Source of the DNA: an uncultured Eubacteriales bacterium
GTDB lineage: Bacteria > Bacillota > Clostridia > Oscillospirales > Butyricicoccaceae
Length of the DNA: 27,435 nt
Reading direction: 5' to 3'
NCBI GenBank assembly: GCA_910585875.1
Contig: CAJUIK010000021.1
Coordinates: 1-27,435 of the forward strand
The notes beneath the pieces are model-generated. The model worked only from the letters and a program-made list of their open reading frames with translations. It did not search any database and was not told the DNA's origin. This document shows positions 13,744 through 21,387 of this stretch, piece after piece. Each line of letters opens with the position of its first letter. Position 1 is the stretch's first letter. A program made the translations under genes and the position numbers.

Positions 13744-13785
13744 CGCAAACAAAGGGAAACGCTTTCGCGTTTCCCTTTGTTTGCG
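13744..13785 (+). terminator. Perfect 19-bp hairpin after the SPFH gene, terminator-like without a T tract
   Basis: 13744-13762 and 13767-13785 are exact reverse complements with a TTTC loop. On the plus strand the hairpin is followed by ATAGG, not by T. On the minus strand a TTTTTT run lies 7 bases beyond the stem. It may stabilise the 3' end of the NfeD-SPFH mRNA or partly block read-through into the CPBP gene. Confidence 0.6.
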
Positions 13786-13853
13786 ATAGGAAAGAGGAAG
13801 GCGGCAATAAAATCGGATTTCGGAAAACAAGGACAGTTTCCGCCGTCCTGGCC

Positions 13854-14642
13854 GTGTATCTGCTGTGTTTCGCCCTGCGCTTGGGGGAATATTTCATTCT
13901 GCGCACCGACCAAAGTTTTTGGGGGGAAGCCTTTGTCCATAAGCTGGCGGGAATCGCCGTCCTGTTCATCGCGGCCTGGCGTTTATCTGTGGATGGGCTG
14001 GGATTCCGTCAAAGACAGGGGAGCCGGCGGCTGGCCCAAGGCCTGGCGCTGGGATTGACGGCATTTTTTATCGCCTATGGCGCGGAGTTTCTGATGTTGG
14101 CCTGTCAAGGCAAAGAGCCCTCTTTGAAGGTTTACGTCAGCGCTTACGGCGCAGAGGACGCCGTCCAGCGGGCGCCGCTGTTTTTCCTGCTCTGTCTGGC
14201 GGGCAACGGCGTCAACGTCGTCATGGAGGAGGGGATGTTCCGGGGCTTGTTTCAGCGGCTGCTGGAACGCCGCTATTCCTTCTGGATTTCCGCCAGGGTT
14301 TGCTCGCTGCTGTTTGGCCTGTGGCACATTGTGGGGCCGATGAGAAACTGGTTGGACGGCGTTGATTCTCTGGGCTCCGCGGCGGTTCAGGCGGCGGCGC
14401 TGGCCGTGACCTCCGCCTTGGTGGGCTTGAAATGGGCTCTGCTGACGCAAAGGAGCGGCGGGCTGTTCTTGGCCATGGGGGATCATTTTTTCAACAACAC
14501 GATTGTCAATCTGCTCCATGTGACGGCCGCCGGCCAGGCCGACCCGCTTCTGTCCCTGCGAGTCGCCCTGGCCCAAACGCTCTCCTTCCTTTGGGTCGCG
14601 TGGATCTCCGCCCGCAGGCGAACCGAAAACCCCATTGCTTGA
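13854..14642 (+). CDS. CPBP-family intramembrane protease (CAAX protease-like)
   Basis: The hydrophobic protein has about seven or eight membrane segments. It carries the CPBP (Abi/CAAX protease) motifs: Glu125-Glu126 with Arg130 in VVMEEGMFRGLF, His158 in FGLWHIV, and Asp210-His211 with Asn214 in GDHFFNN. Such enzymes cleave membrane substrates or act in peptide maturation and immunity; the target here is unknown. The start is uncertain. GTG 13854 is the first standard start but has no Shine-Dalgarno. The frame is open further upstream, where GAGGAAGG (13794-13801) is followed by codons giving a plausible basic N-terminus and completing TM1, but that stretch has no ATG, GTG or TTG. It lies downstream of the NfeD-SPFH pair and converges on uvrA. 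Confidence 0.82.
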   Translation: MYLLCFALRLGEYFILRTDQSFWGEAFVHKLAGIAVLFIAAWRLSVDGLGFRQRQGSRRLAQGLALGLTAFFIAYGAEFLMLACQGKEPSLKVYVSAYGAEDAVQRAPLFFLLCLAGNGVNVVMEEGMFRGLFQRLLERRYSFWISARVCSLLFGLWHIVGPMRNWLDGVDSLGSAAVQAAALAVTSALVGLKWALLTQRSGGLFLAMGDHFFNNTIVNLLHVTAAGQADPLLSLRVALAQTLSFLWVAWISARRRTENPIA

Positions 14643-14693
14643 CCGACCTTTGACGCGAAGGCGTTGACGCCGGTTGCAAGTTCTCCGGCTGGA

Positions 14694-17531
14694 CTATGAT
14701 TGCCGGCCCTGGCCGACCAGGGGGACAAGATAATGGCCGGTATGAGATTGGGGAGTCCGGGCGATTTGTTCCGGCGTTCCGGAGGCCACCAGCAAGCCGC
14801 CCTTGTCGCCGCCTTCCGGCCCCAGGTCGAGGATGTGGTCTGCAATCTTGATCACGTCCAGATTGTGTTCGATCACCACCACCGTGTTGCCCGCCTCCAC
14901 CAGGGCTTCCAGCACCTCGGTGAGCTTGTGTACGTCGGCCATATGCAGGCCTGTGGTGGGCTCGTCCAGGATATAAATGGTTTTTCCGGTGTGGCGGCGG
15001 GAAAGCTCTGTGGCCAGCTTGACCCGCTGGGCTTCGCCGCCGGACAGGGTGGTGGAAGGCTGCCCCAGCTTGACGTAGCCCAGCCCCACGTCGTACAACG
15101 TCTGGATTTTCCGCTGGATTTTGGGCACGTTTTCAAAGAACCCCAAAGCCTCTTCCACCGTCATTTCCAGCACTTCATAGATGTTTTTGCCCTTGTATTT
15201 GACCTCCAGCGTCTCCCGGTTGTAGCGCTTGCCGCCGCAGACGTCGCAGGGCACATAAATATCCGGCAGAAAGTGCATCTCGATTTTTACCAGACCGCCG
15301 CCGCCGCAGGCTTCGCAGCGGCCGCCCCGGGTGTTGAAAGAAAACCGCCCCGGGCCGTATCCGCGGGATTTGGCGTCCTGGGTTTTGGCGAAAATATCCC
15401 GAATGTCCCCAAACAGGCCGGTATAAGTGGCCGGGTTGGACCGAGGCGTGCGGCCGATAGGGGATTGGTCGATGGCGATGACCTTGTCCAGGTGTTCCAA
15501 GCCCTCGATTTGATCGAATTTGCCCGGCCTGGTTCTGGCGCCGTTGAGCTCGGCGGCCAGGTGCTTATATAAAATCTCGTTGATCAGCGAACTCTTGCCC
15601 GAGCCTGAAACGCCGGAAACCACAGTCAGCGCGCCCAAGGGGATGGAGACGTCCACCCCTTTCAGGTTGTTTTCCCGGGCGCCCCGGATGGTGAGAAAAT
15701 GGCCGTTGCCCGGCCGGCGGACCAGGGGAAGGGGGATGAACTTTTTGCCGCTGAGATATTGGCCCGTCAGGGAATCCGGGCAGGCCATGACAGTTTCGGC
15801 GTCGCCGGCGCAGATGATGTTGCCTCCGTGGACGCCGGCGCCGGGGCCCACGTCGATGATATGGTCCGCCGCCAACATGGTTTCCTCGTCGTGCTCCACC
15901 ACAATCAGCGTGTTTCCCAGGTCCCGCAAGCGCTTCAGCGTGTCCAGCAGTTTGGCGTTGTCCCGCTGGTGCAGGCCGATGGAGGGCTCGTCCAGGATAT
16001 ACAGCACCCCCATCAGGGAGGATCCGATTTGGGTGGCCAGCCGGATGCGCTGGCTTTCGCCGCCGGACAAGGTGCCGCTGCTGCGGGACAGAGTCAGGTA
16101 TTCCAGGCCCACGCTGCGCAAAAAGCCCAGCCGGGCCCGGATTTCCTTGAGAATCCGTTCGGCGATCATGGTTTCCCGCTGCGTCAGCTCCAGCTTGTCC
16201 AAAAATTCCAGAGCTTGGACGATGGAGAAATCGGTGAAGTCCGCGATATTCAGCCCGCCCACTGTGACGGCCAGGGCCTCGGGTTTGAGCCGCTTGCCGC
16301 GGCAGGATTGGCAGGGGATAGGGCTCATGCACTCCTCGATTTCTTCCCGGACGGCCTCGCTGGCGCTTTCCCGGTAGCGACGCTCCAGATTGCGCAGCAC
16401 GCCCTCAAAGGCTTGGACATATTGGCCAGATCCGCCGGCCCGCTTCCAATGCAGCTCCAGCTTTTCTCCTTTGGTGCCGTATAAAATCACGTCCAGCGCC
16501 CGCTTGGGCAGGTCTTTCACCGGGGAATCCAAGGAAAATTCATATTTTTCCGCCAGGGCGTTGAAATACATCCGAGCGATGCTCCCCTCGTCCAAGCTGT
16601 TCCAGCCCGAGGCTTTGACAGCGCCTTCATTGATGGAAAGGCCGGCGTTGGGGATAATCCGGTTCGGGTCCAGCTCCAGCTTCATGCCCAAGCCAGTGCA
16701 TTCCGGGCAGGCGCCATAGGGGTTGTTGAAGGAGAATAGGCGAGGAGTCAGCTCCTCGATGGAAATGCCGCAGTCTTCGCAGGCGTAATTTTGGGAAAAC
16801 AGCGTCTCCCCCTGGCCCGGCGCGTCCACAATCACCAAGCCGCCGGAAAGGCTGGCCGCCGTCTCCACCGAATCGGCCAGACGGCGCTGGATCCCTTCCT
16901 TCAGCACAATCCGGTCCACCACAATCTCAATGTTGTGCTTTTTGTTCTTTTCCAGCTTGATTTCTTCCGAAAGGTCGTATAAATTGCCGTCGGCCCGCAC
17001 ACGGACGAATCCGCTGCGGCGGGCTTCTTCAAAAATCTTCTGATGCTCCCCCTTTTTGCCCCGGACCACTGGAGCCAATATCTGCATCCGAGTCCCATCG
17101 GGCTGGGCGGTGAGCTGGTCGATGATTTGGTCGATGGTCTGCTGCTTGATTTCCTTGCCGCATTTGGGGCAGTGGGGCACGCCGACGCGGGCCCATAGCA
17201 GCCGTAGGTAATCGTAAATCTCCGTGACGGTGCCCACAGTGGAGCGGGGGTTTTTGGAGGTGGTTTTCTGGTCGATGGAAATGGCGGGGGACAGGCCTTC
17301 GATATAATCCACATCCGGTTTTTCCATCTGGCCCAAAAACATCCGGGCATAGGAGGAAAGCGACTCCACATAGCGGCGCTGGCCCTCGGCGTAAATGGTG
17401 TCGAAGGCCAGCGAGCTTTTGCCGGAGCCGGAGATGCCGGTGACCACCGTCAGCGTGTCCCGGGGGATCGTTACGTCCACGTTCTGTAGATTGTGAACCC
17501 GGGCGCCTTTTACTATGATTTTATCCAGCAT
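14694..17531 (-). CDS. uvrA: Excinuclease ABC subunit A
   Basis: The 945-residue ATPase is the damage-recognition subunit of nucleotide excision repair and loads UvrB on DNA. It has two ABC modules. The first has Walker A GISGSGKSSLAF (about 31) and signature LSGGESQRIRLA; the second has GVSGSGKSSLINEIL and LSGGEAQRVKLA. Zinc-finger cysteines are visible as CPKC, CEDC, CPEC, CQSC, CEAC and CDVC pairs. The length is normal for UvrA. The start MLDKIIVKGARVHNLQ is the standard family start; the Shine-Dalgarno is weak (GGAA). It lies 187 bases downstream of uvrB on the same strand, the usual uvrBA order. uvrC is not in the window. Confidence 0.99.
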   Translation of the reverse strand: MLDKIIVKGARVHNLQNVDVTIPRDTLTVVTGISGSGKSSLAFDTIYAEGQRRYVESLSSYARMFLGQMEKPDVDYIEGLSPAISIDQKTTSKNPRSTVGTVTEIYDYLRLLWARVGVPHCPKCGKEIKQQTIDQIIDQLTAQPDGTRMQILAPVVRGKKGEHQKIFEEARRSGFVRVRADGNLYDLSEEIKLEKNKKHNIEIVVDRIVLKEGIQRRLADSVETAASLSGGLVIVDAPGQGETLFSQNYACEDCGISIEELTPRLFSFNNPYGACPECTGLGMKLELDPNRIIPNAGLSINEGAVKASGWNSLDEGSIARMYFNALAEKYEFSLDSPVKDLPKRALDVILYGTKGEKLELHWKRAGGSGQYVQAFEGVLRNLERRYRESASEAVREEIEECMSPIPCQSCRGKRLKPEALAVTVGGLNIADFTDFSIVQALEFLDKLELTQRETMIAERILKEIRARLGFLRSVGLEYLTLSRSSGTLSGGESQRIRLATQIGSSLMGVLYILDEPSIGLHQRDNAKLLDTLKRLRDLGNTLIVVEHDEETMLAADHIIDVGPGAGVHGGNIICAGDAETVMACPDSLTGQYLSGKKFIPLPLVRRPGNGHFLTIRGARENNLKGVDVSIPLGALTVVSGVSGSGKSSLINEILYKHLAAELNGARTRPGKFDQIEGLEHLDKVIAIDQSPIGRTPRSNPATYTGLFGDIRDIFAKTQDAKSRGYGPGRFSFNTRGGRCEACGGGGLVKIEMHFLPDIYVPCDVCGGKRYNRETLEVKYKGKNIYEVLEMTVEEALGFFENVPKIQRKIQTLYDVGLGYVKLGQPSTTLSGGEAQRVKLATELSRRHTGKTIYILDEPTTGLHMADVHKLTEVLEALVEAGNTVVVIEHNLDVIKIADHILDLGPEGGDKGGLLVASGTPEQIARTPQSHTGHYLVPLVGQGRQS

Positions 17532-17718
17532 AGTTCCATTGCGATTCCGCCCGGGCTGAAGCCGACCGGAAGCCCTTTCTATGAAAAATGAAATTTATTG
17601 AATAGAAAATTGATTGGGAAGGCGGGTAAACCGCCCGCCGGTCGGCCCTTCTATGGAAGTAGGCCGCAGTTTTACCTTTAGGCGCTCTCTTTTAAAGTAT
17701 AGTCGTACTGTTTGATTT
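17532..17718 (-). other. uvrB-uvrA intergenic spacer with a short hairpin
   Basis: The 187-base gap contains GGCGGG/CCCGCC (6 bp, 7-base loop, 17622-17640) with no T tract, and an isolated TATACT on the minus strand (17701-17696) without a good -35. uvrA may be read from the uvrB promoter, with some extra initiation possible here. Confidence 0.4.
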
Positions 17719-19686
17719 TTACTCAGCCCTCAGCTTTTTCAGCTGGTCCCGGAGGACGGCGGCGTATTCAAACTCCAGCATCTTGGCGGCTTCCCGCATA
17801 TCTTTCTCCAATTTTTGGATGGCCTGCTCTTTTTGCTTTTTGGTCATCTTTTTCAGGCTGTCCGCCGGCAGGGCCACGGCAGAGGCGTCCCGGGAGATTT
17901 CAATTACTTCTCGGACGCTTTTGAAAATGGTTTTGGGCACAATGCCATGGGCCTTGTTGTAGCCGTCCTGAATCCGGCGGCGGCGTTGGGTTTCGCTGAT
18001 GGCCCGATCCATAGAGGGGGTAATCTTGTCGGCGTACATAATCACCTGGCCCTGGGCGTTTCGGGCCGCCCGGCCGATGGTCTGGATCAAAGAGGTTTCG
18101 CTGCGCAGAAATCCCTCTTTGTCCGCGTCCAAAATGGCCACCAAAGAAACCTCGGGCAGGTCCAGCCCTTCCCGCAGCAGGTTGATGCCGATCAGCACGT
18201 TGAATTCCCCCAAACGCAGGTCCCGCAGCAGCTGCATCCGCTGGATGGTGTCGATATCGTGGTGCATATACCGGCAGGATACGCCGCTTTGCTGGAAATA
18301 ATCCGTCAGATCTTCCGCCATTCGCTTGGTCAGAGTGGTGACGAGCACCCGCTCGCCCCGCTGCTCCCGCAGGCGGATTTCGTCCATCAGGTCGTCGATC
18401 TGTCCCTCCACAGGCCGAACAAAGACCTCGGGGTCCAGCAAGCCGGTGGGGCGGATCACCTGCTCCACCGTTTGGGAGGAGCGACTGCGCTCATATTCGG
18501 CAGGGGTGGCGCTGACATAAATCACCTGATTCTGCCGCTGCTGAAATTCCTCAAAGTTCAGCGGCCGGTTGTCAAAAGCCGAAGGCAGGCGGAAACCATA
18601 GTCCACCAGCATTTCCTTTCGGGCCCGGTCTCCATGGTACATGGCCCGCACTTGGGGCAGGGTGACGTGGGATTCGTCCACAATCATCAGATAATCTTTG
18701 GGAAAGTAGTCCAGCAAGGTGTGAGGAGAAGAGCCCGGTTCCCGGCCGGACAGCACCCGGGAATAATTTTCAATGCCGCTGCAAAAGCCGATTTCCCGCA
18801 GCATTTCCATGTCGTAGGCGGTGCGCTGCTTGATGCGCTGGGCTTCCAGCAGCTTGCCCTCCTGCTCAAACAAAGCCACCCGTTCCCGAGCTTCCCGCTC
18901 GATTTCCCGGATGGCGGTTTCCAGCTTGTCCTTGGGCGTCACATAGTGGGAGGCAGGGTAGATCGCCACATGATCCACCACCCGGCGGACCTGGCCGGTG
19001 ACCAGATGAATTTCGGAAATACGGTCGATTTCGTCGCCAAAAAACTCCACCCGGATCGCGTAATCGTCGGTATAAGCCAAGTGGATTTCAATGGTGTCGC
19101 CCCGCACGCGAAAACGGTTGCGGTCGAAGCTGATATCGTTGCGCTCGTACTGGATTTCCACCAGCCGCCGGCAGATTTCATCCCGGTCCCTCGTCTGGCC
19201 CGTGCGCAGGGAGATCACCATGTTGGCGTAATCGATGGGATCGCCCAGGGAGTAAATACAGGATACGCTGGCCACGATGATGACGTCCCGCCGCTCGAAC
19301 AGGGCGGAAGTGGCCGAGTGCCGCAGCCGGTCCAATTCGCTGTTCACGTCCGAGTCTTTTTCAATATAGGTGTCGGTGGAGGGAATATAGGCTTCGGGCT
19401 GGTAATAGTCGTAATAGCTGACGAAAAATTCCACAGCGTTGTTGGGAAAAAACTCCCGGAATTCCGAGCAGAGCTGGGCGGCCAGGGTTTTGTTGTGGGC
19501 CAGCACCAGGGTGGGCCGCTGCACGCGCTGGATGATGTTGGCCATAGTGAAGGTCTTGCCCGAGCCGGTAACGCCCAGCAGCGTCTGCTCCGGCAGGCCC
19601 AGCTCCACCCCTCGGGCCAGCTTGTCGATAGCCTCCGGTTGGTCCCCCGAAGGCTGATAATTGCTGACAATCTCAAATTTCGGCAT
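17719..19686 (-). CDS. uvrB: Excinuclease ABC subunit B
   Basis: The 655-residue helicase-like protein receives damaged DNA from UvrA, verifies the lesion and recruits UvrC. It has Walker A GVTGSGKTFTMANI near residue 39, the beta-hairpin region YYDYYQPEAYIPSTDTYIEK near residue 91, helicase motifs DESHVTLPQ, SATPAEYE and QTIGRAARNAQG, and a C-terminal UVR domain (about 615-650) for UvrA/UvrC contact. The start MPKFEIVSNYQPSGDQ is canonical, with AAGGAG 11 bases upstream. It has its own promoter overlapped by two SOS-box-like sequences, suggesting LexA control of uvrBA. Confidence 0.99.
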   Translation of the reverse strand: MPKFEIVSNYQPSGDQPEAIDKLARGVELGLPEQTLLGVTGSGKTFTMANIIQRVQRPTLVLAHNKTLAAQLCSEFREFFPNNAVEFFVSYYDYYQPEAYIPSTDTYIEKDSDVNSELDRLRHSATSALFERRDVIIVASVSCIYSLGDPIDYANMVISLRTGQTRDRDEICRRLVEIQYERNDISFDRNRFRVRGDTIEIHLAYTDDYAIRVEFFGDEIDRISEIHLVTGQVRRVVDHVAIYPASHYVTPKDKLETAIREIEREARERVALFEQEGKLLEAQRIKQRTAYDMEMLREIGFCSGIENYSRVLSGREPGSSPHTLLDYFPKDYLMIVDESHVTLPQVRAMYHGDRARKEMLVDYGFRLPSAFDNRPLNFEEFQQRQNQVIYVSATPAEYERSRSSQTVEQVIRPTGLLDPEVFVRPVEGQIDDLMDEIRLREQRGERVLVTTLTKRMAEDLTDYFQQSGVSCRYMHHDIDTIQRMQLLRDLRLGEFNVLIGINLLREGLDLPEVSLVAILDADKEGFLRSETSLIQTIGRAARNAQGQVIMYADKITPSMDRAISETQRRRRIQDGYNKAHGIVPKTIFKSVREVIEISRDASAVALPADSLKKMTKKQKEQAIQKLEKDMREAAKMLEFEYAAVLRDQLKKLRAE

Positions 19687-19739
19687 GATTCTGCGGGCTC
19701 CTTCCTGTTCGGTCAGCCCCTCAAAGGGCCGCTGGCTTC

Positions 19740-19774
19740 ATTATATCAAAACAACTGTTCTGGAACAACTGTTT
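19740..19774 (-). promoter_or_regulatory. uvrB promoter with two LexA/SOS-like boxes
   Basis: On the minus strand, TTGTTC (19768-19763), a 17-bp spacer and TATAAT (19745-19740) with TG one base upstream. A 10-bp direct repeat AACAGTTGTT occurs at 19773-19764 and 19759-19750. Each copy fits the Firmicute SOS core GAAC-N4-GTTC at seven of eight positions (AAAC-N4-GTTC at 19760-19749 region, GAAC-N4-GTTT at the other). One box overlaps the -35 and the other the spacer, as expected for a repressor. Confidence 0.6.
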
Positions 19775-19921
19775 TTATCTGGCGCCGGAACGCCCCGGCG
19801 GGCAAACGTCAGCATAGCGGGCGCATAGGCTTTGCCGCCTGAAGCCGCCCATCCTTTTCCCGAAAGCAAAGCCCTGCCGCCGCAAAACGAATGCAGAGCC
19901 CGCCCGCCGGCGCTTGCCACC

Positions 19922-20590
19922 CTATAGGATTCCCGAATCTGCCAAGGAGACGAAATCGCCGTCGGCCACGATGATGTGATCCAGCAGGCGGACGCCTACG
20001 GCTTCCAGAGCCTGGCGAAGGCGTTGGGTGGTGGATAGATCCTCCTGGGAGGGCAGAGCCATACCGCCAGGATGATTATGGGCCAGCACGGCGGCGGCTG
20101 CGTTGAAGCGCAGGGCCGTTTCCACCACCTTGCGGGAACTGACCTCCGTGCTGTTGACGCTGCCGGTGTGAAGCAGCTGGCAGCCCAGCACCCGGCACTT
20201 GGCGTCGGTACACACCAAAAAGACCGTCTCCACCCGCCGGCCAATAAATCGAGGCGTCAGATAAGCGCCGCATTTTTCCGAGGAATCCAGAATCACATGG
20301 GTTTGCTGCTCAGAATAATAGCGGCGGCACAGGCCGGGCAGCAGCCGCAGCAGAGTGGCGGCGTTGGGGCCGATGCCGGGCGCCTTTTGCAGCTCGGCCA
20401 TAGGCGCGTCCAACACGCCGGAGAGGGAGCCGAAAGCGTTCAGCAGCTCGTGGGCGATGGGGTTGGTGTTCACGCGGGGCAGAGCGCAGCTGAGCAGCAT
20501 TTCCAGCAGTTCGTGGTCGTGAAGCCCGTCGTCCCCTTGCTGTTCAAAGCGTTGGCGCATTCGCTGCCGATGTCCGTCGTGTACGCCCAT
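19922..20590 (-). CDS. radC: RadC/JAB-domain DNA repair family protein
   Basis: The 222-residue protein has the N-terminal UPF0758 helix-hairpin part (HELLEMLLSCALPRVNTNP, LQKAPGIGPNAATLLR) and a C-terminal JAMM metalloprotease-like domain. The JAMM metal motif is complete: His171-x-His173 in AHNHPGG, then Ser181 and Asp184 in PSQED. The family was linked to DNA repair, but its biochemical role is unresolved. The start at ATG 20590 follows AAAAGGAGGGG. The first residues, HDGHRQRMRQRF, are typical of the clostridial form. It has its own promoter at 20661-20689 and is followed by uvrBA on the same strand, with a separate promoter for uvrB. Confidence 0.94.
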   Translation of the reverse strand: MGVHDGHRQRMRQRFEQQGDDGLHDHELLEMLLSCALPRVNTNPIAHELLNAFGSLSGVLDAPMAELQKAPGIGPNAATLLRLLPGLCRRYYSEQQTHVILDSSEKCGAYLTPRFIGRRVETVFLVCTDAKCRVLGCQLLHTGSVNSTEVSSRKVVETALRFNAAAAVLAHNHPGGMALPSQEDLSTTQRLRQALEAVGVRLLDHIIVADGDFVSLADSGIL

Positions 20591-20631
20591 AGCCGCCCCT
20601 CCTTTTCCTGTTTTGCCCTATCAAAATAACC

Positions 20632-20649
20632 GCCGGGCGCCCGCCCGGC
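20632..20649 (-). other. Hairpin in the radC leader
   Basis: GCCGGGC and GCCCGGC (7 bp) with a 4-base loop lie in the radC 5' leader, about 40 bases before the ATG. No T tract follows. A modulating role is only conjecture. Confidence 0.4.
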
Positions 20650-20660
20650 TTGATACGAAT

Positions 20661-20689
20661 ATTTTAACAACCTATTTGTTGTTTGGCAA
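20661..20689 (-). promoter_or_regulatory. Promoter of radC
   Basis: On the minus strand, TTGCCA (20689-20684), a 17-bp spacer and TAAAAT (20666-20661). The spacer contains an AACAA...TTGTT inverted pair, which could be an operator for the neighbouring MarR protein. Confidence 0.65.
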
Positions 20690-20700
20690 GAGGTTATCGA

Positions 20701-20814
20701 GAGGGGGCTGGCGAAATAGGAGTCTCCGTCTTTGGCTTTGTCCCCTCCGCCGTCCCAGAGGGGGCCGGCGAAATAGAAGCCTTCGTCTTCGGCTCGGCCC
20801 CTCCGCCGTTGGGA
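20701..20814. repeat. Tandem 57-bp imperfect repeat, each unit able to form a hairpin
   Basis: Two adjacent units (20701-20757 and 20758-20814) share GAGGGGGC-y-GGCGAAATAG, then a CCGTCTT/TCGTCTT-type core with GGC, and CCCCTCCGCCG. Within each unit the GAGGGG start pairs with the CCCCTC end; in unit 2 this extends to GAGGGG-CCG with CGGCCCCTC. They lie between the divergent radC and marR promoters. The units resemble dispersed intergenic palindromes. Confidence 0.75.
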
Positions 20815-20820
20815 AAGCAA

Positions 20821-20849
20821 TTGACAAACAATCGAAGCCGGGCTATAAT
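20821..20849 (+). promoter_or_regulatory. Consensus promoter of the marR operon
   Basis: Perfect TTGACA (20821-20826), a 17-bp spacer and perfect TATAAT (20844-20849). A 10-bp palindrome TGTATATACA (20852-20861) sits at the expected transcript start, and an ATTG-N5-CAAT pair overlaps the -35. Both are candidate operators for the MarR protein it drives. Confidence 0.85.
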
Positions 20850-20880
20850 CGTGTATATACATCAAAAGGAGGCGTACAGG

Positions 20881-21309
20881 ATGAAGCAGGAGGCGCCTCT
20901 CTGTTATTGCCTGCGGATGCGCAATGCGTCGCAGGCGGTGGCGGAGTTTTACAACCACATTCTGGCCTCCAGCGGGGTCACAGCCCGGCAATATTTTTTG
21001 CTGATACAGATTGGGCAAATGGATTTGTGTAGCGTTCAGCAGCTGGCCGCCGCTGTGGAATTGGACCGCTCTACGCTGTCCAGAAGCCTGAAGCCCCTGA
21101 AAGAACAGGGCATGATAGCCGACCGAAAGGCCGAAGGCGCCAGGAGCAGCCGGCTGGAGCTGACGGAAAAGGGAAAAACCGTCCTGGCGAAGGCGGAAAG
21201 GCTTTGGCAAAAGGCCCAACGTTCGCTGGAGGAGCAAATTGGCCCCCAAGGGGTGGAGGCGCTGGAAAAGACCTTTGCCGCCTTATCGGGGCTCAAGGCT
21301 GGGCAATAG
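20881..21309 (+). CDS. MarR-family transcriptional regulator
   Basis: The 142-residue protein has a winged helix-turn-helix: the SVQQLAAAVELDRSTLSRSLKPLKEQGMI recognition region near residues 55-82, followed by wing residues RKAEGARSSRLELTEKGK. The flanking helices, typical for dimerisation, begin CYCLRMRNASQAVAEFYNHI. The start at ATG 20881 follows AAAAGGAGG with 7-8 bases spacing and a consensus promoter; the open frame extends upstream into the tandem repeat and is not used. It is first in a two-gene unit with an iron-sulfur flavodoxin gene 78 bases downstream. It probably represses itself and that gene in response to a small molecule or redox signal; the ligand is unknown. Confidence 0.93.
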   Translation: MKQEAPLCYCLRMRNASQAVAEFYNHILASSGVTARQYFLLIQIGQMDLCSVQQLAAAVELDRSTLSRSLKPLKEQGMIADRKAEGARSSRLELTEKGKTVLAKAERLWQKAQRSLEEQIGPQGVEALEKTFAALSGLKAGQ

Positions 21310-21387
21310 CAGCTTTTGGACGATGCTTTGTCGACGATTTAACGCAGAAAGGTCCATGTTTTATCAAACAATCAGGAGGAAAAACAA

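Noticed and set aside
17815..19842. Plus-strand ORF of 675 codons opposite uvrB
   Set aside because: It is the reverse-complement shadow of a perfectly conserved uvrB, His/Gly-rich, with no Shine-Dalgarno.
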